Shown: piece after piece, positions 8,260 to 16,947 of the stretch
Layout: each line of letters starts with the position of its first letter
How positions within the stretch are numbered: the first letter of the stretch is position 1
DNA from: Thiotrichaceae bacterium
GTDB lineage: Bacteria; Pseudomonadota; Gammaproteobacteria; Beggiatoales; Beggiatoaceae
DNA: 42,578 bases
Reading direction: 5' to 3'
NCBI GenBank assembly: GCA_016745055.1
Contig: JADGDF010000014.1
Span: forward strand, 1-42,578
Notes under the pieces: generated by a model
Databases searched by the model: none
Told to the model about the DNA's origin: nothing
Seen by the model: only the letters and a program-made list of their open reading frames with translations
Program-made: the position numbers and the translations under genes

Positions 8260-9810
8260 TTAACTAGAATTAATAGCCATAAAAGTGACAAAAGCGGTAT
8301 TAGCATTGATAATCTCAATGTGTTCAAAGCCTAAGTGATCTAGCGTTTCTATATACCAAGTAAATGGCTTAGTTACTAAAATACCTTCAATTTGTTGACG
8401 CTTTTGTTCAATCTCTTGTTCAGAGACACCATTAGCCCGTTTCATATCATAATACAAGTCATGTGTACATTCGCTGGAGGAAACTTTGTCCGTTAAAATT
8501 AGTGTACCTCCCGGCGCTAACGAACGTTTAATCGCTTCAAGATAAGCCACCCGTTCGGGAATAAAATGTAGTGTCCAATTATTGATGACATAATCGAAGG
8601 GAGCATGTTCTTCTGGAAACTGCTTAGAGTGGATTAAGGTGGCTTTGTCAAAAGATTTAGCTAACATATCTGCAGAACACTCTACGCCGTAAATATTTTC
8701 ATAGCCTCTTTGGTGCAATTGCTTTAAAGTTTCTCCTAAAGCGCTGCCAACATCAATAATTTTTGGTTGTTTGAGTTTGCTTTTGCCAATTACCCGCATA
8801 CAAAGGTCGATAACGCGTAAATAATCAGGAATTTCCCGTCTAGCTATCTGGTCAAATTGTTGTGCTATGTTTGCATCGAATCGCCATTGACCTGTTTCAT
8901 TATCTTTTTTTAATGAGTTGGCTTGTTGTTGATAAGCTTCTGTACGGCTTTTAGCAAGGGGATCATCTGTCCAATGACGTTTTTCACCCCGTTGTTGTGG
9001 CAAATTACTTTCCAATGTAACAAGTGGTTTTGCTGTGGAATCACGGTAATAATGTGCGGCGAATCTAATTTGTAAATCGGTATCACCTAAAACGCTTTCA
9101 TCATAAATAATCGTATCAGGGCTAATAGGAAAACTAAGCTTTGGTTGTTGCTTATTAAAGCCATTCAAACCAAATAAAATATCTAATGCGGGGAGTGAAG
9201 TAGTGGCAGAAATACCTAGCATTGACTGATTGCCTTCAGCAAGATTAACTTCTTGGTCGCTGACATATTCCGTCACCGCCACATCAAGTGGCAATTTTCC
9301 AGAACGCATACCTGGTGGATAATTGGTTTCAACAATTACACTTTCTTTACATAAACGACAAATCGCATCAATAATGCTTTTGGTATCAATAAAATGATAA
9401 AGCATACCCGCCACAACAGCTAAGTCAAAATGGTTAGGCGGTGTCTGTGTCAGATAACTACGCACATCTTGCTGAATCACTGTTGCACTCTGTCCCCAAT
9501 GTGAAAGCAATTTTTGTGATTGTTCTGCATAGTTTTTCTGAACTTCGACTCCTGTATAACTCGCCGCACCGTTAAACAGTACCCATTGACCTGCAGCACC
9601 ATAACAAGACCCTAAATCAAGAATATGTTTATCTTTAACCACATGAGGGGGGAGTAATACTGAAAATTTGGTTTCAAGAAAAGTTTTACTAACAGGATTA
9701 AAACCGCGATTGCGTCGATTATCATCTTCATAAAAAGCAGGGAAATCATCAAAAGCTAATTTTGGGTTCATTTCTTCTACCGATGTGGAGGAAATTTGCT
9801 CAACGAGCAT
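8260..9810 (-). CDS. Two-domain SAM methyltransferase resembling a CmoB-CmoA fusion
   Basis: 516 aa with two class I SAM folds. Domain 1 (about 45-265) has motif I ILDLGSCYG (63-71) and GMLYHF (135-140), similar to the GVLYHR of CmoB. Domain 2 (about 308-516) has RFDANIAQQFDQIARREIPDY, motif I IIDVGSALG, LILTDKVSS, and KRANGVSEQEIEQKR (458-471). These align with CmoA through its whole length, including the Arg of QKR that in E. coli CmoA (R199) binds the carboxylate of carboxy-SAM; here it is R471. CmoA makes carboxy-SAM from prephenate and SAM; CmoB uses it on wobble U34 of tRNA. Whether this protein modifies tRNA or something else is unknown. GGAGA lies four bases before the ATG. It follows the P-type ATPase gene by 15 bp. 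Confidence 0.75.
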   Translation of the reverse strand: MLVEQISSTSVEEMNPKLAFDDFPAFYEDDNRRNRGFNPVSKTFLETKFSVLLPPHVVKDKHILDLGSCYGAAGQWVLFNGAASYTGVEVQKNYAEQSQKLLSHWGQSATVIQQDVRSYLTQTPPNHFDLAVVAGMLYHFIDTKSIIDAICRLCKESVIVETNYPPGMRSGKLPLDVAVTEYVSDQEVNLAEGNQSMLGISATTSLPALDILFGLNGFNKQQPKLSFPISPDTIIYDESVLGDTDLQIRFAAHYYRDSTAKPLVTLESNLPQQRGEKRHWTDDPLAKSRTEAYQQQANSLKKDNETGQWRFDANIAQQFDQIARREIPDYLRVIDLCMRVIGKSKLKQPKIIDVGSALGETLKQLHQRGYENIYGVECSADMLAKSFDKATLIHSKQFPEEHAPFDYVINNWTLHFIPERVAYLEAIKRSLAPGGTLILTDKVSSSECTHDLYYDMKRANGVSEQEIEQKRQQIEGILVTKPFTWYIETLDHLGFEHIEIINANTAFVTFMAINSS

Positions 9811-9825
9811 GTTTTCTCCAACTAT

Positions 9826-11904
9826 TTATTTATTAAGATTTTCTAATGGTAACGTTGAGCTATTTTTCAATGCTTGTTGATGTTGAATGAGTGGCAACAT
9901 TGCACTACCAAAACTCGCAAGCACACTCACGCCACTCAAGCCAAGAGATGCCATTAAACCAAATTGAGGGACAAAAACCAAGCTAAAATTAATGACACTG
10001 GGTCCGAGTACCATCAAAGAAGTCATTTTGACATTTTTATCATATTCCTTACTTAAATTAAATAAATCACAAAGGTGTTCTAAGTTTTGATCCATCAAAA
10101 TCACTTCAGCAGTGTCAGTGGCGACACTGGATGCACCCCGTAAAGAAACCGAGACAGTTGCTTGTTTCAGGGCAATTGCATCATTGATACCATCACCAAT
10201 GTAGCAAACAGTGCGGCCTTCATTCTGAAGTTGTTGAATGATGTCAGCTTTCTTTTTAGGTAATATCTCGGCATGATAGTGGTCAATATGAAGCTTATCT
10301 GCCAAAGCTTTAGTGGGGGCAGGATGATCTCCAGAAATAATATGAATGAATAAATTACGACTATGAAGATTCTGAATAACAGTTTCAGCTTCTGGGCGGA
10401 TCGTGGCTTGTAATTCGATAGCACCCGCTAATTGGCCATCCACACTGACAATGACTAAAGAATTTCCCAATTCATGGCAGGCCGCTTCTTTTTCAAATAA
10501 TTCAGTTGGTATCTTAATACCCTCTTTTTGTGCATAGCGCAAACTTCCCACTTGTATGCTTTTGTCACCTGCTAACGCGGCTAAACCATACCCAAGTTGG
10601 TAACTTGAATCAGTCATTGTTTCAATGGTGAGCTTGCGATTTTCGGCTTCGTTACAGATAGCTTTAGCAATAGGATGACTTTGTCTTGATTCAACGGTGG
10701 CAGCCAAGCGGATAATATCATCGGATTGCCAAGTCCCAAAAGTATGTACATCGCCCACATGAGGTGTTTCAAGCGTCAGTGTGCCTGTTTTATCAAATAC
10801 AACGGTATCTACTTTATTCAATAGTTCTAAAATAATACCTGATTTGAGTAAAATACCTCGTTGTGCCGCTAAATTAAGAAAAGTTAATGCACAGGTAGCA
10901 GTTGCTAAGGTTAATCGATAACGAAAATGGGAATTAATGACAATAAGTGCAGTGGTTGGATTAAACAAAGCCAAGCTTATTGCTCCTAATCCCAATGTGG
11001 GTAGCACTGTTTTGTTGGTTAATTGTTCCGCTTTAAGTTGTCTATTAGTTTTAGAATCAATCGTTTGATTCAATATTTGACCAATTTGAGCAGAAGCGGT
11101 TTGATCCCCTGTTTTATCTGCACAAATATGAAGACTCCCCGTTAAGACAACTGTACACGCAAATACCGTATCATCGACTGTTTTTTCTACAGGTTGTGAC
11201 TCCCCTGTCAATAGGTGTTGGTCAACAGATGCAAACCCTTTTACGATATGGCCATCAATAGGAATTGAATCGCCCGCTCTCACCACAACAACAAAGTGTT
11301 TACCTACTTCTTTAATGGGTAATTCCATTTCTGTATCATCTATAATAACCCATGCAGTACGCGGCTGGTCACGGAAAACATCAATAATATTTTTACTGGA
11401 TTCGTCTTTTATACGATTTAGCAGATGGCGGTTTAATAAATATAAAAAAATAAAAAAGTGACAAGCAACGAAATAGCCTTGATAAAATAAGCTGCATTCA
11501 AAAATAGACATCATGGCATCTACACTAATAGGCTTGCCTTGCGTAACCATTTTGCTTGTGTTAACAAAAACATCTCTAGTGAGATACAGTGCGCTGGGTA
11601 GGCTTAATAAAGCTAATGGGGGATAAAATAAGCTGCCAAGAATAGCAATACTTGTAGAAGCTATAAAAATAGAGCGCGTGCGCTTAAAATTACGGTTTGC
11701 AATGACCGTTTTGTTGTCTTCTTTTTTAGCCTGTGACTCATCAGTGAAAGTTTGCAATGAGCGTTTGTGCGCTGTCATTGTATTCAGTTTTTGTGTGAAG
11801 TTTCTGTTTGGCTCTATCAGTTGCTTATTTTTGTTAATCCTTTTTTTCGCATAAAATACACCCCCACCAATACAGCTTAGTGCAGTCAATGTAATAAGTA
11901 TCAT
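9826..11904 (-). CDS. P1B-like metal-transporting P-type ATPase without a CPx motif
   Basis: 692 aa. Actuator loop LLTGESQP (231-238), phosphorylation loop DKTGTLT with D371, the SHP dipeptide in the N-domain that marks the P1B (heavy-metal) class, and GDGINDA in the P-domain are all present. There is no N-terminal HMA domain; the N-terminus is one membrane segment and a basic linker. Transmembrane segments lie around 78-110, 130-160 and 300-345. The helix before the phosphorylation site reads HFRYRLTLATATCALTFLNLAAQRGILLKSG, where P1B pumps carry CPC/SPC/TPC and the invariant proline; neither is seen. Substrate cannot be assigned. AAGGA lies four bases before the ATG. Probably co-transcribed with the methyltransferase gene 15 bp downstream. 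Confidence 0.82.
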   Translation of the reverse strand: MILITLTALSCIGGGVFYAKKRINKNKQLIEPNRNFTQKLNTMTAHKRSLQTFTDESQAKKEDNKTVIANRNFKRTRSIFIASTSIAILGSLFYPPLALLSLPSALYLTRDVFVNTSKMVTQGKPISVDAMMSIFECSLFYQGYFVACHFFIFLYLLNRHLLNRIKDESSKNIIDVFRDQPRTAWVIIDDTEMELPIKEVGKHFVVVVRAGDSIPIDGHIVKGFASVDQHLLTGESQPVEKTVDDTVFACTVVLTGSLHICADKTGDQTASAQIGQILNQTIDSKTNRQLKAEQLTNKTVLPTLGLGAISLALFNPTTALIVINSHFRYRLTLATATCALTFLNLAAQRGILLKSGIILELLNKVDTVVFDKTGTLTLETPHVGDVHTFGTWQSDDIIRLAATVESRQSHPIAKAICNEAENRKLTIETMTDSSYQLGYGLAALAGDKSIQVGSLRYAQKEGIKIPTELFEKEAACHELGNSLVIVSVDGQLAGAIELQATIRPEAETVIQNLHSRNLFIHIISGDHPAPTKALADKLHIDHYHAEILPKKKADIIQQLQNEGRTVCYIGDGINDAIALKQATVSVSLRGASSVATDTAEVILMDQNLEHLCDLFNLSKEYDKNVKMTSLMVLGPSVINFSLVFVPQFGLMASLGLSGVSVLASFGSAMLPLIQHQQALKNSSTLPLENLNK

Positions 11905-12287
11905 TTATTCCTTTATTTTTATACCAATAATTAATTGTATCATTTTTTGAAATTAAGGTCTGACTGAATTTAATACAGTAAAATAATTCCAATAGATTGG
12001 GCGCTTTTTAATGAGTGAGGAAATTTGTTGTGCCACAAAATCACGGGCAACAAACCGTTGCATAAAGTACTAAATTAGAATTCATTTAGGACGATTATAT
12101 TTTGGGTTGGCTCTACCGAGGCATACACAGTTAGTTTACTAGAAGCTAGAAAACATGATGTTGCTTGATTGTAAAAGCTTGCTTAAAATTATTTTTTAGC
12201 AACGCGGGCTCTCTAGGACTTCCAGCTAAATAAAGCAGGTTTCAGTCGCAACAATAATTCCAATGCTATCTGTCTTTACCCAATAGC
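11905..12287. other. 383-bp gap upstream of the P-type ATPase gene
   Basis: Holds the promoter region of the minus-strand ATPase gene. The only open frame I see is a 36-codon minus-strand ORF (11953-12063, beginning MQRFVARDFVAQQ and ending VLNSVRP) that I cannot assign and that has no convincing ribosome binding site. It could be a remnant. No IS ends or terminator were recognised. Confidence 0.35.
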
Positions 12288-12929
12288 TTAACTTAATCGC
12301 TGATGACTGATATTTCTTAGTTTTTGTAGAAAAATTTCAAAACCAAATAAAAACAAAAATACATCAGCCCATAATTTACTTAAATCTTCTAATGAGAGAC
12401 GAAATTGTAATTTGGAAGAAGGTAATAATGCATCAATCACAATCATGCAACCGAAAAGTATGGCAGCAGTAAATAAAAAATTACGTATTTTAGGGGGTCT
12501 TTGAGATAACTGACCCAACTTAAATAATAATCCAAGTTCAACGATGCCTAATCCTAATAACAAATAAGCATCATTTCGTCCTAACCATGCCCCAATGCGT
12601 TCATGTAATAAAAACTGTTCATCAAAGCCTAAATAGGTAAAAATTAATATTTGCGATAAACAAAACCAATATTCTTTGTTTTCTTCCAATTTATTAACTA
12701 ATAACAGACATAAGCCAAATATCAAGGCTGTTGCCCAAAGAAAAAAAGTGCTTAAAATAGTGTTAACTGCATAAAATGGGGTTGAAAAGGGTAAAGCTAA
12801 AGTATTGCATTTAACATCCGTGAGGAAAAATCGCACAATGGATTGTCCATATTGCCATTCAATCCATAAAATCGTTAAGGTATAAACAATCAAAATGCCA
12901 AATAATAAGCGATAAGTTGTTTTCATCAT
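12288..12929 (-). CDS. Polytopic membrane protein with DE-x5-HE motif
   Basis: About 213 aa; family not recognised. Five to six hydrophobic segments are visible, the first right at the N-terminus (TYRLLFGILIVYTLTILW). Between two of them, GFDEQFLLHERIGAW places D-E and H-E five residues apart at a membrane edge, which could form a metal or catalytic site. A TTG at 12953 gives a longer frame, but AAGGA sits four bases before the ATG at 12929 (a second ATG follows at once), so the shorter start is chosen. It lies 48 bp downstream of batD on the same strand and may be the last gene of that operon. Confidence 0.65.
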   Translation of the reverse strand: MMKTTYRLLFGILIVYTLTILWIEWQYGQSIVRFFLTDVKCNTLALPFSTPFYAVNTILSTFFLWATALIFGLCLLLVNKLEENKEYWFCLSQILIFTYLGFDEQFLLHERIGAWLGRNDAYLLLGLGIVELGLLFKLGQLSQRPPKIRNFLFTAAILFGCMIVIDALLPSSKLQFRLSLEDLSKLWADVFLFLFGFEIFLQKLRNISHQRLS

Positions 12930-12977
12930 CTTTTCCTTGTGGAATAAATACAAGCATAACCTACCCAGTTTGCAAAA

Positions 12978-14699
12978 TTAAACAGGATTTAGTTGCTGTA
13001 CATTTATCTGATTGCTTGTACTCACAACTTTCTTTTTTTTAAGACAATCTAACGCTAAACTACAACGCTGTTTCCAATCGGGTAACTCCAAATTTTGTTG
13101 GCCATACAACGCAGCATCTAATTTTTTCAAACTGTCAGCCATAGATTCACCTTCGACATAATGCTGTTTTAAATAATGAGCAATACTTGATAAAGACATA
13201 TTTTCAGGCAATAGCCAACGTAGATGCGCATAAGTTTGAATTAATTGCTTGATTTCCTGCTCACTTTGTAGTTCTTTTAAATGGCGTTTAAACGTGCTGT
13301 CAGACATTTTTTGAGGTGCACTATTTTTAGGTTCTACTTTGGCGGCAGGGCGTAACCGCATATACCAGGAATAAATCAAGGCAAATAGCAGTGCACTTAA
13401 TGCAACGACCAATGATACATATTGAGATTGGCTAAAATTAACCACGGATTGAATTACTGTTGGCGCGGCAACAGGGGCTGCTTCGGAAATTGGTATAGGA
13501 TGAGCTGCCAGGCTTTGATTTTCTATCACATTGATGATTTGTGCAGGTATTTCAGCCCATTTTTGGACTTGATTATTCACATCCCACCAGGGAATGCGCA
13601 ACGCTGGTAAATGCAATTCACCTGTTTTGATTGGAATTAAACTAAAAGTTTGTGTGATTTTAGTGGCTGGCGTTACCCGATCAGCAAGCAAACTGCGTTC
13701 AGTTTCAGGTTTTGGCGTACGTAAACGAAAATCATTGGATGTTGGAATTAAAGCCTCTAAATCGGGAAAAGTTTGTCCGCCCATGCCTTCAGCCATGATT
13801 GTTACTGTACGGATAATCGGTGTTCCAGCAGAAATTGCTTGGGTAATATCCGTTTCCCATTTTTGCGTAATGTTTAAATTGTTTAAAGGCAACCAGGCAA
13901 CTTTTTGATTTGCAGGCGGTTGCACGGTTAAATTTAAAGGTGTACTGCTTACGGTCACAGGACGATAATTTGCAAATCCCATGCTGAAACCAAAGCTAAA
14001 ATTATCTCGACCTTCTGCTTTCAAGCCTTTCATTCTGGCAGTTAAATTAAGTTCACCACTGCGAATCGGCGTTAATAAATAAGTGACTTCACTGATAATA
14101 CGTTGTTGGCCATTCACGACCTGCCGCCGATTTTGAATATCAGTCAACCTTTCCAAAAGTACACCGTCGTCCGGTGGTAATGGCTCTACATCACGAATTT
14201 CACCTCGATGATATAAACGCAAAGTGTAATGAATGGGCTGATATAAATAGGGCGTGGTATTGGTAACGATCGCTTCTAAATAGACTCCATCCTTGCGTTG
14301 CGTGTTGGCATTGGTCACCTGAATTTTGATGGGCTGACTGCGCAGTTCACCCGTAGATGTTTTTAACGTTAGCGATGGAATCGTAAATTGTCCCATTTTC
14401 TGTGGCTCAATCACATATTGCCAACGAATTTGTTGGCTTGCTTGACCATTTACTATTTGATAAGAACTTGTGCGATTGGAAGAGTGAATAATAAAATCAG
14501 TTTCCAACGTGCTGAGATTTGGCTCATGCAATTGTTGTTGGTCTCGTGTGGTTGGATCGGATAGCGCCAAGGTTAAATTAATCGTTTCTCCCAATGCTAC
14601 CTGATTATTATCCACTAACGCTTGTAATTGCATGGCAGCAAAGGCTACATCAGAAAGAATCAAGCAACTGAGTAATAAAATAATTCTTTTCATAAACAT
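12978..14699 (-). CDS. batD: BatD family protein
   Basis: About 573 aa. A signal peptide (MFMKRIILLLSCLILSDVAFA) precedes Ig-like beta domains with the BatD pattern: LQALVDNNQVALGETINLTL at the start, the 'YEITP'-type stretch WQYVIEPQKMGQFTIPSL, and a C-terminal membrane helix (VSLVVALSALLFALIYSWYM) followed by a cytoplasmic tail. BatD belongs to the Bacteroides aerotolerance (Bat) locus, thought to support envelope stress resistance with MoxR-type ATPases. The frame opens at GTG 14705, but ATG 14699 shares its first base with the batC stop (TGATG), so coupled translation from 14699 is more likely. Confidence 0.85.
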   Translation of the reverse strand: MFMKRIILLLSCLILSDVAFAAMQLQALVDNNQVALGETINLTLALSDPTTRDQQQLHEPNLSTLETDFIIHSSNRTSSYQIVNGQASQQIRWQYVIEPQKMGQFTIPSLTLKTSTGELRSQPIKIQVTNANTQRKDGVYLEAIVTNTTPYLYQPIHYTLRLYHRGEIRDVEPLPPDDGVLLERLTDIQNRRQVVNGQQRIISEVTYLLTPIRSGELNLTARMKGLKAEGRDNFSFGFSMGFANYRPVTVSSTPLNLTVQPPANQKVAWLPLNNLNITQKWETDITQAISAGTPIIRTVTIMAEGMGGQTFPDLEALIPTSNDFRLRTPKPETERSLLADRVTPATKITQTFSLIPIKTGELHLPALRIPWWDVNNQVQKWAEIPAQIINVIENQSLAAHPIPISEAAPVAAPTVIQSVVNFSQSQYVSLVVALSALLFALIYSWYMRLRPAAKVEPKNSAPQKMSDSTFKRHLKELQSEQEIKQLIQTYAHLRWLLPENMSLSSIAHYLKQHYVEGESMADSLKKLDAALYGQQNLELPDWKQRCSLALDCLKKKKVVSTSNQINVQQLNPV

Positions 14700-15676
14700 C
14701 ACCACGATTGTCCTTCTTTTGCAGGTAATTTACCTGACTGTTTAGCAAAATATTCGTCAATTTTAAACTGGTTTTGCAAAAGTTTTTGCGGATTTTCTTG
14801 TAAACGATTCAACAATATTTCAGCTTCTGCATCGGATTCTGATAGTTGGGCTGTGCCAGTTTGTGCAGACTGACCTTCACTATTTTCAAGATTTTCTGAA
14901 GTTTGTGGTTGTTCATAACTTTCAGCTTGTTGTTCTGCAAATTGTTCATTCGCTTGCTGATTTTGTTGATCAGCTTGAGATAAACTTTCTGAGGGCTCTT
15001 CCTCAGCAGCCTTTTGGGATTGCGTACCAGATTGTTCTTCTTGAAATTCATCCTCTGAATTACTTGTTGTTTGATCCTGTTGTGATTGGTTATTCTGATT
15101 ATTTTCATCCGCATTTTGCTGATTGTCAGAGTCTTGTGAATCCCCATTTTCCTGTTCACTATTGTTTTGCTCGCTAGATGAATTATCATTGGACTGTTGA
15201 GATTGATCACTTTGCTCTGAACTTTGCTGATCATCACCTTCCTGAGATTTATCCTCTTTGTGTTGTTGGGATTTTTGTTCTTCAAGTTTCTCTTTGGCTA
15301 ATTTTGTATTATCTTTTGCCAAGTTAGCCATTGGTTCGTTTAATTTTTGTTCATAATATTCAACAGCCTCATTATAAGCATTAATTGCTTCTTCATATTT
15401 TTCTTGTTGAAAGTAACTATTGCCCAAATTATAAGCGGCATCTCCTTTTGCTTCAGGACGTGTTACTTCAGAAAATGCTTCTGCCGCTTCGATATATTTT
15501 TCATCCCGATATAAAGCTACGCCTTTTCGATAAGGATCTGAAAATAATTCAGCCGCTTGGCTATATTGACCTTTTTCAAAGGTTTTAACCGCTTTTTGTT
15601 CTTGATTTTCAAACCAAGCATTAGCTATTGCCAAGCTAGGCAAACTAATGAAGATGATGAGTACTTGCCAATGCAC
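14699..15676 (-). CDS. batC: BatC-like TPR protein with Gln/Ser/Asn/Glu-rich tail
   Basis: 325 aa. A signal peptide (about 1-20, ending AIANA) is followed by TPR-like helices (about 30-120, including GDAAYNLGNSYFQQEKYEEAINAYNEA). Residues about 128-275 are low-complexity Q/S/N/D/E. The C-terminal segment LNRLQENPQKLLQNQFK matches the end of BatB/BatC proteins. In many gammaproteobacteria this part is fused to a BatB von Willebrand A domain; here the VWA part is absent. It starts with GTG (15676) with AGGAA upstream, and is coupled to batD. No batA, batB or moxR lies upstream; anmK occupies that position. Confidence 0.75.
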   Translation of the reverse strand: MHWQVLIIFISLPSLAIANAWFENQEQKAVKTFEKGQYSQAAELFSDPYRKGVALYRDEKYIEAAEAFSEVTRPEAKGDAAYNLGNSYFQQEKYEEAINAYNEAVEYYEQKLNEPMANLAKDNTKLAKEKLEEQKSQQHKEDKSQEGDDQQSSEQSDQSQQSNDNSSSEQNNSEQENGDSQDSDNQQNADENNQNNQSQQDQTTSNSEDEFQEEQSGTQSQKAAEEEPSESLSQADQQNQQANEQFAEQQAESYEQPQTSENLENSEGQSAQTGTAQLSESDAEAEILLNRLQENPQKLLQNQFKIDEYFAKQSGKLPAKEGQSW

Positions 15677-15840
15677 TTATTGTGTTTCCTATGTTCAAGA
15701 TGTAATTCTAATATTATCGCTTAACTTCAATGTGAATCAAGTGAAAAATTAGCATGTTCTCAAACAGAGTTAAAAATAAAAACATAAGAAGGGTAGGGAG
15801 TACAGAAACCTAAATTATAGGTAAGATAACTTAAAATTTT

Positions 15841-16947
15841 TTATGAGTAATGATAAATGCAGCCCAGTGAAGCAGGTCGTTTAGCACCTGTCACGCTGGG
15901 TAAATTACTGGGTTGTTTTGCTAAACGTTGTTTAGCTAACCAGGCAAAACAAGCTGCTTCAACCCAATCAGGATCAATGCCTAATATGCCAGTTGATTCA
16001 ACAATACATCCAGGTAAATTTGTCTTTAAACCTTGCATTAAAATTGGATTATGTACGCCACCACCGCAAACAAATAGGCGTTTGGGTATATGAGAGATGA
16101 TTGCTTGCACAATACTTTGTATCGTGAGTTGAGCTAAAGTTGCTTGTACATCTTCTGAAGGTAAATTAAATTTTGTTAAATAAAACATTAACCAGCTTAA
16201 ATTAAAATAATCACGTCCGGTCGTTTTGGGCGTTGGACGAGAAAAATATGCATCAGTAAGCAAAGCCGTCAATAATTTGTCATTGACTTGGCCAGTTTTT
16301 GCCCATTGTCCATTTTTGTCTAAAGGTAAATGATGTATTTGTTGAGTCCAGACATCCAGTAAAGTATTGCCTGGCCCTGTGTCAAAGCCAATGACAGGCA
16401 AATGTTTATCCGCAGGTAAAACGGTAATATTGGCAATTCCTCCAATATTCAACACAATGCGATTTTCTTGTAGGCTGTGTATCATGGCTTGATGAAATGC
16501 AGTGGCTAGGGGGGCACCCTGTCCACCTGCGGCAATATCACGGCGCCTAAAATCTGCAACTGTTGTGATGCCTGTCAATTCGGCAATTGTATTTGGATCA
16601 CCAATTTGATAAGTATAGCTAGGAGTAGAATCTGGGGAATGATAAATTGTTTGGCCAGAACAGCCTATGGCAGTAATATCCTGTGGAGAAAGTTGTTGCT
16701 GTGCAAGCAATGCTAATGTTGCATTGGCAAATTCTTTACCCACGATACGATCAAGTAAAGAAATTTCATGCAAAGTACTCTCAGCTTGTTTTTCTAAACT
16801 CAGTGTCAGCAAAGTTTTGCGTACAGAGTCAGGCCAAACATAACTATGCGTCGCAATAACTTTAAATTTTTCTTTGTCAGCGTCGATAAGTACTGCATCA
16901 ATGGCATCAATACTTGTTCCTGACATTAAGCCTACAAAAAGTGGCAT
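15841..16947 (-). CDS. anmK: Anhydro-N-acetylmuramic acid kinase AnmK
   Basis: 368 aa, full length. MSGTSIDAIDAVLID near the N-terminus is the family signature, followed by IGCSGQTIYHSP, TVADFRRRDIAAGGQGAPL, NIGGIANIT and GFDTGPGNTLLDVW; all are AnmK-typical ATP and sugar-binding blocks. It cleaves and phosphorylates 1,6-anhydro-MurNAc to MurNAc-6-phosphate in cytoplasmic peptidoglycan recycling. Its start codon shares one base with the stop of the M23 peptidase gene (TAATG), so the two are translationally coupled and form a cell-wall turnover operon, as in many gammaproteobacteria. tyrS, often the first gene of that cluster, is not here. Confidence 0.93.
   Translation of the reverse strand: MPLFVGLMSGTSIDAIDAVLIDADKEKFKVIATHSYVWPDSVRKTLLTLSLEKQAESTLHEISLLDRIVGKEFANATLALLAQQQLSPQDITAIGCSGQTIYHSPDSTPSYTYQIGDPNTIAELTGITTVADFRRRDIAAGGQGAPLATAFHQAMIHSLQENRIVLNIGGIANITVLPADKHLPVIGFDTGPGNTLLDVWTQQIHHLPLDKNGQWAKTGQVNDKLLTALLTDAYFSRPTPKTTGRDYFNLSWLMFYLTKFNLPSEDVQATLAQLTIQSIVQAIISHIPKRLFVCGGGVHNPILMQGLKTNLPGCIVESTGILGIDPDWVEAACFAWLAKQRLAKQPSNLPSVTGAKRPASLGCIYHYS

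Noticed and set aside
14809..15285. 158-codon ORF rich in Lys, Asn and Ile on the minus strand
   Set aside because: It is the out-of-frame shadow of the low-complexity tail of batC, with no family resemblance.
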